Positions 16,885 to 24,608 of a stretch of DNA of 64,000 bases are shown in pieces (the first letter of the stretch is position 1; the number at the start of each line of letters is the position of its first letter). This DNA is from Mucilaginibacter sp. cycad4 (GTDB taxonomy: Bacteria > Bacteroidota > Bacteroidia > Sphingobacteriales > Sphingobacteriaceae). The DNA lies in assembly GCF_034263275.1 (NCBI RefSeq), contig NZ_CP139559.1:7006001-7070000 (forward strand), read 5' to 3'. Both the position numbers and the translations under genes were made by a program. The notes beneath the pieces were generated by a model. The model saw only the letters and a program-made list of their open reading frames with translations, had not been told where the DNA came from and ran no database searches.

Positions 16885-18984
16885 TTAATTATAAAATGTC
16901 CATGAAACGCCGAATTTCAAGATGGCATCCTGTTGTGGGTAACGGTTAACCGTGTAATAGCCTTTGCTCCAGGCGCGCTGGTTGATATAATCATAAGCAA
17001 CAAACAGGTTGGTACGCTGCAAGGTTGCTTTGAAAAATACACCAAATATCGGATAGGATGAAAACGTAACGTTTGCGCCATTATAAAACTGGCCCAGGCC
17101 TGGGGCATATGAAGAGGCAACATATTCTGTATTGTACCTTCCATTTATACCCATACTGGCATGCAGTACATTAAGCAAAACCCTGTTAACATATAAGCTG
17201 CTGTAAGCATATACTTCCGGCGTGCGAAGCGTGTTTTGATAATCGGTTTTTTGATATACCACGTAGTTGTCAAAATGCAGGCTCCGGTAAGTAAAGTTTT
17301 TACCCAAACTTACTTTTAACAGGTTGATAGAGTTGTTAAGTTGAGCCGGACGGACATCAGTACCGCCATCCTGCGCTGTAAAATACAGGTAATTGCTGAT
17401 CAAAAAGTATTCGGCCTTTAAATCAATTTGCAGGGCATTGTTAATGTAGTTAAACGATGCGCTGGTTGTTTTTTGATTACTGAAATCATTATGAAAAATA
17501 TAATGATTGGAGATCCAGTTGTTATAAACCAGCGGCGGAGAGCTGTTTTGCGAATAAGCTTCTAAAATGATCTTTCCGGTTTTTTTACCGCCTGCCAGGG
17601 TAAGTTTGGCATCATAAAGGTAGTTGCCAAAATCCCGGCCCTGGGCAATCTGCCTGAAATCGGCGTCGAGCGCAATACGGTCGCTAAAGCGGTAACCAAG
17701 TTTAGCTTTAAGTGTAATATCCTGGAAAGTATTGTGCTGCACTTTGTCCTGGTGAACATATTTTGCGCCATACTCGTTAAGGGTGGTGTCGCTAACATAT
17801 TGGTTGTATGAATAAAAATCATGCACAAGGCCCAGATCAAGCTTCAACTCATTCTTAACAAATTTTACAGATTTACTGCGGAGGTAAAAGCTATAGGAAA
17901 ACTCATTTTGAATATGTGTCACGACTGTTGAATCGCGCGACCGGTTATTACTGTAATAATAATCGGGAAATACGTTATAGGTGTCAACACCGCTTTGTTT
18001 ATACAGGTACCTGCTATTTGATACATGAAGGGTATGTGATACGCGCTGGGTAGGCAGGATCTTTGAATTATCCTTTCCCTTATTCAAGCTATCTATCCGG
18101 CCTAAGTAGTAAAATTGTTTAATGTAAAGCCCTTTATCGTTCCAGTTTTCGTAGCTGTAAGGGAGGCGCACAGCCGCCCTGTCTTTTGAAAATGCATTGT
18201 TTACATTGGTGCTGGTAAATACCGAATCGTTGAGGATGCTGCCTGTTTCGGGAGCTTTAAGGTTATTAAATAACAGGTTGGCTAACAGGTTGTACCGTTT
18301 GCTTTTTGATTCGTACCAGGTAAAAATGGAGGCATTCAAATCGCTCACGTTTTGCCCCAGTACATTATTAAAGTTGTAAAAGCCTTTCGACCCGTTGAAA
18401 TTAAGATTAAAGCCGATGTTCCAGTTAGGCTTTATATTTTGGGTATGGACGATATTAAACAACTGGATGGCCGAACCGCCAAAGGCGTTGTACAACGTAA
18501 GCTTGGTATAAGGTACCCGCGTATTATAGTAATTGATATCCTGCGGCTTCAGTGCATAAATATCCAGTGCATGTAAACCCAGGTCAAAGCCTATGGTCCT
18601 GCTGGGCTCAAAAAGCAAAGGCCGTTGTGACAGGCCGATATTACCTAAATGGATCCGTGGGCTGCGCGGATCAATAAGCGGACTGTAGATTTCAAAGCTG
18701 GTTATGCCGGTATCAATCGGAAACAGTTGCGTGCTGTCGTTCAGCAAACGCTCATTGGTAACACGGATAAATTTAGAACTAAAAACCACCGAGTCCTTTT
18801 TGTTTTCTTCTTTACGGCGCAAACTGTCCAAGAGCTGATCGTCGGTCAGTTGTTTTTCCTGTCGGCGGGCTGTATCACGGGTAGGCAGGTTACGCGGATT
18901 GGTACGGTTACCATACTGCGCAAAAGCAGTGTGTACCGATAAGCACATCAGCAATAAAAAAATATATTTGAGCTTTTGGCGCAT
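16885..18984 (-). CDS. Putative porin (Porin_10-like outer-membrane barrel)
   Basis: 699 residues. Signal peptide 1-22 (LSVHTAFAQ). A charged linker rich in Arg, Glu and Lys (about 30-65) precedes the barrel. Then FEIYSPLIDPRSPRIHLGNIG and many alternating aromatic strands, e.g. NWNIGFNLNFNGSKGFYN, ending LKFGVSWTFYN with a C-terminal aromatic as in outer-membrane proteins. It is probably a general or specific outer-membrane channel. Its ATG overlaps the stop of the purine phosphorylase gene by one base (TAATG), so it belongs to the lpxK-punA operon. Confidence 0.82.
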   Translation of the reverse strand: MRQKLKYIFLLLMCLSVHTAFAQYGNRTNPRNLPTRDTARRQEKQLTDDQLLDSLRRKEENKKDSVVFSSKFIRVTNERLLNDSTQLFPIDTGITSFEIYSPLIDPRSPRIHLGNIGLSQRPLLFEPSRTIGFDLGLHALDIYALKPQDINYYNTRVPYTKLTLYNAFGGSAIQLFNIVHTQNIKPNWNIGFNLNFNGSKGFYNFNNVLGQNVSDLNASIFTWYESKSKRYNLLANLLFNNLKAPETGSILNDSVFTSTNVNNAFSKDRAAVRLPYSYENWNDKGLYIKQFYYLGRIDSLNKGKDNSKILPTQRVSHTLHVSNSRYLYKQSGVDTYNVFPDYYYSNNRSRDSTVVTHIQNEFSYSFYLRSKSVKFVKNELKLDLGLVHDFYSYNQYVSDTTLNEYGAKYVHQDKVQHNTFQDITLKAKLGYRFSDRIALDADFRQIAQGRDFGNYLYDAKLTLAGGKKTGKIILEAYSQNSSPPLVYNNWISNHYIFHNDFSNQKTTSASFNYINNALQIDLKAEYFLISNYLYFTAQDGGTDVRPAQLNNSINLLKVSLGKNFTYRSLHFDNYVVYQKTDYQNTLRTPEVYAYSSLYVNRVLLNVLHASMGINGRYNTEYVASSYAPGLGQFYNGANVTFSSYPIFGVFFKATLQRTNLFVAYDYINQRAWSKGYYTVNRYPQQDAILKFGVSWTFYN

Positions 18985-19799
18985 TAATTACCGGCTATCA
19001 GTTCTTTAAGTATGAGGGTCATTTTAGGTTCGGCTTCCTGAGCAATGGCAAGGATTTCTTCTAACGTTATCGGCTTCAATATTTCAGGGAAGCCCTCATC
19101 GGTTAATACCGAAATAGCAAACGTTGGGATGCCCATGTGGTTAGCAACAATAACTTCGGGCACAGTGCTCATACCAACGGCGTCGCCGCCAATGATGCGC
19201 AGGTATTTGTACTCGGCACGGGTTTCCAGGTTAGGGCCGGTTACCGCTACATAAACGCCTTTATGGCAGGTGATGTTATTTTTCTGAGCGATGGCTAAGC
19301 CCTTTTCGATCATATCATGACGGTAAGGCTCGCTCATATCCGGGAACCGTGGGCCAAGCTCTTCATAATTGCGGCCAACCAGCGGGTTTTGAGGCTGCAG
19401 GTTAATATGGTCTTCAATGATCATCAGGTCGCCCTTTTTAAAATCGGGGTTAAGCGAGCCGCTGGCATTTGATACGTACAGCGTTTTAATGCCCAGGTAT
19501 TTCATCACCCTAACCGGGAAAGTGATCTGCTGCATGTTGTAGCCTTCGTAATAATGCAAACGGCCCTGCATGGCCACAACTTTAACGCCTGCAAGGGTAC
19601 CAAAAATAAGCTTGCCCGAGTGAAACTCAAGCGTTGAGATAGGAAAATCAGGAATGTTAGAATACATCAGCTGTTTTTCAACCTCAATTTCTTTTACCAG
19701 GCCGCCAAGGCCGGTACCTAAAATTATACCCACTTCGGGTTCAAAATCGCCTATCCGGTTTTTGATGTACCGGGCGGTGCCTTCAATATTGTCTAACAT
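18984..19799 (-). CDS. punA: Purine-nucleoside phosphorylase (class I trimeric type)
   Basis: 271 residues, normal for trimeric PNP. It splits purine nucleosides with phosphate to base and ribose-1-phosphate. Visible motifs: GIILGTGLGGL (phosphate loop), the active-site FHSGKL and MQGRLHYYEGY (residues near 80-95), YVSNASGSLN, VYVAVTGPNLETRAEY with the base-site Glu, and GMSTVPEVIVANH. The start overlaps the end of lpxK by 17 bases, and the stop overlaps the porin start. Confidence 0.95.
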   Translation of the reverse strand: MLDNIEGTARYIKNRIGDFEPEVGIILGTGLGGLVKEIEVEKQLMYSNIPDFPISTLEFHSGKLIFGTLAGVKVVAMQGRLHYYEGYNMQQITFPVRVMKYLGIKTLYVSNASGSLNPDFKKGDLMIIEDHINLQPQNPLVGRNYEELGPRFPDMSEPYRHDMIEKGLAIAQKNNITCHKGVYVAVTGPNLETRAEYKYLRIIGGDAVGMSTVPEVIVANHMGIPTFAISVLTDEGFPEILKPITLEEILAIAQEAEPKMTLILKELIAGN

Positions 19800-20826
19800 A
19801 TGTTTGTACTAATTCGTCAAATTGTTGTTGCCCGTTATTTAAAAAACTAACGCCTATAGGCAGCACCAGGATGGGCAGTTTTTTAACCATCGGAAGCAGG
19901 TCCTGTTCCCCTAAACGCTGCGCATCCTTTTCTGTTGTGATGATCACTTTTTTTTGTGATGAACAGGCCGAAAATTCATCGGCAAGTTTACTGATATTTT
20001 TTAAGCTAAAACGGTGATGGTCGGGATAATTATGATGAACAACCAGTTGCGTTTGCTTTTTGAGATAGGCTAATAATGGTTTTGGATTAGCTATCCCCGT
20101 AAGCAGGAAAACCGTGGTTTGATTATCAATAGTATTTATAACCGGTGTCCCATCCATAGTTTGCGCAGGCAGATAGTTTATGGTGGTGAAAAACAGCGAC
20201 TGGTGCGGATACGGTTTGATCCGTTTAATCGCCCGGCCCTGTTCCAGGTCACTAAGCGAAGCAGGACATTTACTAATGATGATCACATCAGCTCTTTTAC
20301 GCCCGCCGAACGATTCGCGCAGGTTACCTGCCGGCAGCAGGAAGTGAGGTTCGTTAACCCGGCTGTAATCAAAAAGCAAAATGCTCATGCCCGGTTCAAG
20401 TGCGCGGTGCTGGTAGGCATCATCTAAAATAATAACATCATGATCGTCTTTCAACTGTTCTACACCCTCCACCCGCTTTTCGCAAACGGCTACATCAAGA
20501 TTCGGGAATTTATGTTTGAACTGTGTAGGCTCATCACCTATATCGGATGCTTTGCTTTCGGCAGAAGCTAATAAAAAACCTTTGGTTGCACGGCCGTAGC
20601 CCCGGCTAAGTGTAGTTATTTTATAACTATCCTTCAATAACCGGATCAAATATTCGGTCATAGGGCTTTTGCCCGCTCCACCCACATCAAGATTGCCGAC
20701 TACAATTATCGGCATATCAAACCCGGTACTTTTAAAGATTCTCCGGTTATAACACCAGTTACGGATACCCACAACCAGGCCGTAAATCAGCGAAAAAGGT
20801 ATTAAAAGCCAGCGGAGGAATTTCAT
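19783..20826 (-). CDS. lpxK: Tetraacyldisaccharide 4'-kinase (lipid A synthesis)
   Basis: 347 residues. LpxK phosphorylates the 4' position of the lipid A disaccharide at the inner membrane, a late step of lipid A synthesis. The N-terminus has an amphipathic membrane-associated helix (MKFLRWLLIPFSLIYGLVVG), then NLDVGGAGKSPMTEYL, a P-loop with the typical GGAGKSP, then LSRGYGRATKG, DEPTQF and LLDDAYQHR (catalytic region). First gene of the operon with punA and the porin. A -7 box is at 20957-20964, with palindrome R2 between it and the start. Confidence 0.95.
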   Translation of the reverse strand: MKFLRWLLIPFSLIYGLVVGIRNWCYNRRIFKSTGFDMPIIVVGNLDVGGAGKSPMTEYLIRLLKDSYKITTLSRGYGRATKGFLLASAESKASDIGDEPTQFKHKFPNLDVAVCEKRVEGVEQLKDDHDVIILDDAYQHRALEPGMSILLFDYSRVNEPHFLLPAGNLRESFGGRKRADVIIISKCPASLSDLEQGRAIKRIKPYPHQSLFFTTINYLPAQTMDGTPVINTIDNQTTVFLLTGIANPKPLLAYLKKQTQLVVHHNYPDHHRFSLKNISKLADEFSACSSQKKVIITTEKDAQRLGEQDLLPMVKKLPILVLPIGVSFLNNGQQQFDELVQTYVRQY

Positions 20827-20844
20827 ATATGATTTTTCTCAACC

Positions 20845-20926
20845 CGTCATTGCGAGGTACGAAGCAATCCCCAAATTACAGGTCCGCTCTGTAGAGTTCG
20901 CGATTGCTTCGTACCTCGCAATGACG
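20845..20926. repeat. Palindromic repeat R2, copy b (perfect 25-bp arms)
   Basis: Arms 20845-20869 and 20902-20926 are exact reverse complements over 25 bases, starting CGTCATTGCGAGGTACG. The loop is 32 bases. It lies in the presumed lpxK leader. Confidence 0.92.
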
Positions 20927-20956
20927 CATTTCTTCTTTTAATTTTCTGAAGAACAG

Positions 20957-20964
20957 CAAAGTTA
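20957..20964 (-). promoter_or_regulatory. Putative -7 box for the lpxK operon
   Basis: Minus strand TAACTTTG matches TAnnTTTG. It is 130 bases upstream of the lpxK start, so the R2 palindrome would be transcribed as leader RNA. No -33 TTG at standard spacing was found. Confidence 0.4.
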
Positions 20965-20982
20965 ATATTTGATACCAATTTA

Positions 20983-21441
20983 CTACGAGCCTATCACCCC
21001 AAACTGTTTTAAATGATGTGTAAAATGCTTGCCGTGCCATATGATCCACTCATAATAATCCATAGGGCCAAAGGCGCCATGAATTACTTTAACATCATTC
21101 GTGTTGAAATACCTGTCGAAAGTATCCAGCTCTTTCATTAATTGATTAATGGCTGTTTCGAGGTTGGGGTAGATTAAGGTATCAGCCAATTGTTCTAAAA
21201 AGATATTACGGGGTATTTCGGCATCGGTATAAATGGCAGCCTGTTTACGCGCAGCTGTGTTATCATCCGGGCCATCCCAGGTTGGCATTTTTACACCGTT
21301 GGTATACTGAACCTGGTCAATAAGGTGTTCAATCATTTGCTGTGGTTTCATTTTGCCCCAAAGCGGTGCTGCTTCGGGCTGAAGGTTAAGCAGTAAGCGG
21401 TACAGCACTTTGCGATTGGTAATATCAACAAACTGGTTCAT
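20983..21441 (-). CDS. DinB-like / DUF1569-type four-helix protein
   Basis: 152 residues, soluble. The motif LWGKMKPQQMIEHLIDQVQY near 28-47 and the C-terminal MDYYEWIIWHGKHFTHHLKQFG resemble DUF1569/DinB-superfamily proteins, whose conserved histidines bind a metal between helices. Here His39 and the HGKHFTHH cluster could do this. The superfamily includes thiol-dependent transferases; the reaction of this member is unknown. Confidence 0.7.
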   Translation of the reverse strand: MNQFVDITNRKVLYRLLLNLQPEAAPLWGKMKPQQMIEHLIDQVQYTNGVKMPTWDGPDDNTAARKQAAIYTDAEIPRNIFLEQLADTLIYPNLETAINQLMKELDTFDRYFNTNDVKVIHGAFGPMDYYEWIIWHGKHFTHHLKQFGVIGS

Positions 21442-21766
21442 GGGTTGACTGATGTTTTAGCAAATATAGAAATGCCATCAATTTGGGAAATTGCTTTTAA
21501 ATAATTGTGGTTATTCGAAGAAATTGCGGAGGAAAATTTTGACACGAATTGCCTTGCAGGTATGCCACAATTAATCGAATTAAAATTCTTTCTATATTAA
21601 AGATTCGTGTAATTCGGATAATTCGGAAAAATTAGTGTGTAAATTTTTCGCTTATCTGCTTTTAATTCTTCTATAATGTTTTTTACGCGATTTCCCTGTG
21701 GCATCAATAACGGATGATGCCTGTTATATTAAAATTCGTATTTTCATTTTTTAGATCACACATTCC
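21442..21766. other. AT-rich gene-free stretch with a weak inverted repeat
   Basis: 325 bases between divergent genes. It contains GACACGAATTGCC at 21541 and ATTCGTGTAATTCGGATAAT at 21603, whose ACACGAAT and ATTCGTGT cores are inverted; this looks like another dispersed-repeat type. No open frame or strong promoter found. The upstream region of the hydrolase (after 21640) is TTTT-rich. Confidence 0.5.
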
Positions 21767-22678
21767 ATGAAACATAAACTTACCTTATTGTTGTTGATAA
21801 TGTTAGCTGCACCGGCGTTTGCACAAACCGATAGTAAACTTACCGCTAAATTGAAAGAAGCTGTCAAAGATTTTCGGGGCCAGGTTGGCGTCTATGTACA
21901 TAACCTAAAAACAGGTAAAACAGCAGAGATCAATGCCGACACCTTATTCCCTACGGCCAGCATGATCAAAGTGAGCATTCAATGCGGAGTAATGGATAAA
22001 ATAGAGAAGGGTGAGCTGAAGTATAATCAAAAATTAGTTTACCGCGATTCATTGCTTTATGCAGGTGAAGACTTGCTGGGCTCATTCAAAGATAAAGACA
22101 CCGTGCAGCTAAGTAAGGTGGCTATGCTCATGATCACCATGAGCGATAACACGGCAAGCCTGTGGCTGCAAAAGCTGGTGGGAAGTGATTATATCAACAA
22201 CTGGCTCAATCAAAATGGCTTTAAGGTAATGCGGGTAAATTCGCGTGTGCCGGGCAGGGAGGCCATTCGTAAGATCTACGGCTGGGGGGTAAGCACCCCG
22301 CGCGAAATGTGCCGCCTGTTCACCATGATCCGCGAAGGCAAGGCTGTAAGCCCGGCAGCCAGCGAAAGGATGTACCGGAACATGGGCCGCATTTATTGGG
22401 ATGAGCATGCGTTATCGCAAATTCCACCTTATGTGCATACCATATCTAAACAGGGTGCAGTTGATGAATCGCGCTCAGAAACGGTACTTGTTAATGCCCC
22501 GCATGGCGATTATGTGTTTTCGATCATCACTAATCACAATACAGATACCAGCTGGACTCCCAATAACGAGGCCGGATTACTGATCAAAAAGATATCGGCC
22601 CTGCTTTGGCATTATTTTGAACCTGCGGATAAATGGCAGCCGGCAGATGGGGTTGACAAGTTTATGTTGAATGAGTAA
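21767..22678 (+). CDS. Class A beta-lactamase-fold serine hydrolase
   Basis: 303 residues with a signal peptide (1-19, APAFAQ), so periplasmic or exported. The SxxK motif is TASMIKVSI (Ser66-Ile-Lys), the SDN loop is MSDNTAS, and the third box is KQGAVDES, an analogue of KTG. The omega-loop Glu of true class A enzymes (ExxLN) is not obvious; the corresponding region reads VPGREAIRKIYGWGVSTPREM. It is thus a serine hydrolase of the family, perhaps acting on beta-lactams or peptidoglycan-like substrates; resistance should not be assumed. Confidence 0.85.
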   Translation: MKHKLTLLLLIMLAAPAFAQTDSKLTAKLKEAVKDFRGQVGVYVHNLKTGKTAEINADTLFPTASMIKVSIQCGVMDKIEKGELKYNQKLVYRDSLLYAGEDLLGSFKDKDTVQLSKVAMLMITMSDNTASLWLQKLVGSDYINNWLNQNGFKVMRVNSRVPGREAIRKIYGWGVSTPREMCRLFTMIREGKAVSPAASERMYRNMGRIYWDEHALSQIPPYVHTISKQGAVDESRSETVLVNAPHGDYVFSIITNHNTDTSWTPNNEAGLLIKKISALLWHYFEPADKWQPADGVDKFMLNE

Positions 22679-22879
22679 AAAATATTTAACAGGTCATAGC
22701 TTGTTCTTATCGTGCAAGTCCTGAGAGAGATGTGTTCCGTATTCAAATAAGATTGACGCAGGTTTCTATTGTGAATATACCGTTAAATTAATGTAAAAAA
22801 ATATGAGATTTATATAAATGGATGCTATATGATGCAAAAGAATTAAATTGTAACAAACGCGATACAGTTATAAAAAATC

Positions 22880-22978
22880 ATGTTTACATTTACAGTTCAA
22901 TTACGGGTGTCCAAACCCGGATTTGTGATAAGGTTTAGGTTTAAAGCCCCATGCAGCGAGTGCTATGGGGCTTTTATT
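22880..22978 (+). ncRNA. Candidate small non-coding RNA ending in an intrinsic terminator
   Basis: A free-standing terminator lies 265 bases after the previous stop, with a second hairpin CGGGTGTCCAAACCCG upstream of it (near 22904-22919). A TACATTTA sequence at about 22884 is one base from the -7 consensus. The arrangement suggests a short transcript of about 90-100 bases. It could also be the leader or trailer of a neighbouring gene. No known RNA family recognised. Confidence 0.3.
22943..22974 (+). terminator. Intrinsic terminator
   Basis: Stem AAAGCCCCAT (22943-22952) pairs perfectly with ATGGGGCTTT (22965-22974), loop 12 bases, followed by TTATTTT. Much stronger than needed for random sequence. 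Confidence 0.85.
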
Positions 22979-23057
22979 TTCCCGCAATAACCTTAACCTT
23001 TTTTAACAGATAACCGGGTTTCTTTAGCGTAACTTTAATTGTAAAATCTAAACTGTT

Positions 23058-23644
23058 ATGCGTGTTAAAATACTCTTTACCTGCTTGTTAATTATATTAT
23101 TGAAATGCGCCGGTTATGGTCAGCAAATTGCGCCGGTATATCCATTGCTGGTTCCTGAAAACTGGCATACCGAAACATTTGCGTTGCCTCCGCAATTTGC
23201 AACTGTAAGGGTACTGAAGATATCCGCTTTTCACCTGAATGGGCTAAAAAGGGAGCTGATGGTTATTGGACGTATGCTTTTTTGTGGATAATTACTGATA
23301 AGACTACTTTTACCAGGGCACAGCTTGAAAAATACCTGCATGATTATTATAGCGGCCTGGTAAAAAGCAATTTAAAACAGGCAAAAATTGATACCGCAGT
23401 TGCCACACCTGTAAAGGTAAAACTTCAAAATATTAAAGCAGGTGATACCGATACCCAGGCTTTTGAAGGTAAAGCCGAAATGACTGATTATATGACACAA
23501 AATCCGCTGATTCTTAACTTCCGTATTCATGTTAAAAAAGTAAAACCCGGTAGTGATATTGCTGCAGTTTATTTTGAAGCGTCCCCGCAGCCCTATAAGC
23601 ATAAAATTTGGGCGCAGCTGGACGCACTTGATAAAGGTTTATAA
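23058..23644 (+). pseudogene. Secreted protein gene with a frameshift near 23200
   Basis: The first frame (from ATG 23058) gives a signal peptide and QQIAPVYPLLVPENWHTETF..LPPQFA, then drifts into unlikely sequence and stops at 23291. The -1 frame from about 23201 reads KGTEDIRFSPEWAKKGADGY (stop-free) and continues through WTYAFLWIITDKTTFTRAQLEKY to the stop at 23644. The two parts form one 190-residue secreted protein once a single base is restored near 23195-23212. No slippery heptamer is there, so this is a mutation or a sequence error. Function unknown. Confidence 0.75.
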
Positions 23645-23702
23645 CAAGGTTAAAAACATAGCCTAAAGTTAAATATATCGGGCATTTTATCTAAATGATA
23701 TA

Positions 23703-23710
23703 TAACTTTG
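23703..23710 (+). promoter_or_regulatory. Putative -7 box for pdxJ
   Basis: TAACTTTG ends 4 bases before the pdxJ ATG at 23715. If used, the mRNA would be leaderless or nearly so. Confidence 0.35.
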
Positions 23711-23714
23711 AAAT

Positions 23715-24446
23715 ATGACCCGTCTATCTGTCAATATCAACAAAATAGCCACTTTGCGTAATTCGCGCGGTGGTAATAACCCCGACCTGATCCAGGTTGC
23801 TAAAGATTGTGAACGTTTTGGCGCACAGGGAATCACCGTGCACCCGCGTCCCGATGAGCGCCACATTCGCTATAATGATGTGTTTGAGCTCAAAAAAATT
23901 GTTACCACCGAATTTAATATTGAAGGTAATTGCCAGGAACAAAAATTTATTGACCTGGTGCTGGCTAACAAGCCCGAACAGGTTACCCTGGTGCCCGATG
24001 TGTTGGGCCAGATCACCTCAAATCATGGCTGGGATACCATCACCAACTATCATTATTTAAAGGATATGATAGCAGTATTTAAAAACACCGGGATCCGGGT
24101 TTCTATTTTTGTTGACCCGCTGCCCGAAATGATTGAAGGCGCCGCTAAAACCGGTACCGACCGTATTGAGCTTTATACCGAAGGTTACGCCACCCATTAT
24201 CACCAGGGCAGAGAATTAGCTATTGCTCCTTACATTGAGGCTGCAAAAGCCGCACAGCAAGCCGGTTTAGGCATTAATGCCGGGCATGATCTTGATTTGC
24301 ATAACCTGAAATATTTTGCCGAAAATATACCGGGCCTGCTGGAAGTAAGTATTGGCCATGCATTGGTAAGCGATGCCTTGTATTATGGTCTGGAAAACAC
24401 AATACAAATGTACCTAAGGCAATTATCGCTAACGGATAATGCTTAA
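23715..24446 (+). CDS. pdxJ: Pyridoxine 5'-phosphate synthase PdxJ
   Basis: 243 residues, family-typical. It condenses 1-deoxyxylulose-5-phosphate with 3-amino-2-oxopropyl phosphate to make pyridoxine 5'-phosphate in vitamin B6 synthesis. Motifs seen: TRLSVNINKIATLRNSRGG (start), GAQGITVHPRPDERHIR (catalytic His and phosphate binding), FNIEGN, LVPD, IELYTEGYA and NAGHDLDLHNL (catalytic His near 193). The last 18 bases overlap a remnant of an adhesin gene on the other strand. Confidence 0.96.
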   Translation: MTRLSVNINKIATLRNSRGGNNPDLIQVAKDCERFGAQGITVHPRPDERHIRYNDVFELKKIVTTEFNIEGNCQEQKFIDLVLANKPEQVTLVPDVLGQITSNHGWDTITNYHYLKDMIAVFKNTGIRVSIFVDPLPEMIEGAAKTGTDRIELYTEGYATHYHQGRELAIAPYIEAAKAAQQAGLGINAGHDLDLHNLKYFAENIPGLLEVSIGHALVSDALYYGLENTIQMYLRQLSLTDNA

Positions 24447-24560
24447 ACTGCCTGATAATAAGCCACAACCGGAGCTTAGATTAATGATATAATAATAGTT
24501 GCCGCCTGGCAATTCACGTCCGTTTTGCGTACCATTGAAAGGATGAGCATATCCTTTTTT
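24429..24560 (-). pseudogene. Remnant of a gliding-motility-type C-terminal domain (CHU_C)
   Basis: A 43-codon stretch on the minus strand ends at a TAG at 24429-24431. It contains GYAHPFNGTQNG, LPGGNYYYIINL and CGLLSGSLSIIR, matching the end of the next gene (YATPFSGQLNG, LPSGVYYYIINL, CKLLSGNLTLIR) almost motif for motif. No start or upstream domain exists before the neighbouring gene's stop at 24609, so it is a truncated paralogue tail. It shows that the locus once held two tandem T9SS-secreted proteins. Confidence 0.8.
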
Positions 24561-24569
24561 TAATAATAT

Positions 24570-24603
24570 AATAGCCTGTTACAATTAGAAGCAGCGGGCT
24601 ATT
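24570..24603 (-). terminator. Possible terminator after the T9SS adhesin gene
   Basis: AATAGCC (24570-24576) pairs with GGCTATT (24597-24603). It begins six bases after the stop of the gene at 24609. The tail is AT-rich but not a clean T-run on the minus strand. Confidence 0.4.
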
Positions 24604-24608
24604 AAAAA

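Larger units (their letters stand above)
22679..23057. other. Gene-free stretch with a candidate small RNA
   Basis: 379 bases. The first 200 bases are AT-rich without an open frame. The part from about 22880 to 22978 is structured and ends in a strong terminator (listed separately). The last 75 bases lead into the frameshifted gene at 23058. Confidence 0.5.
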
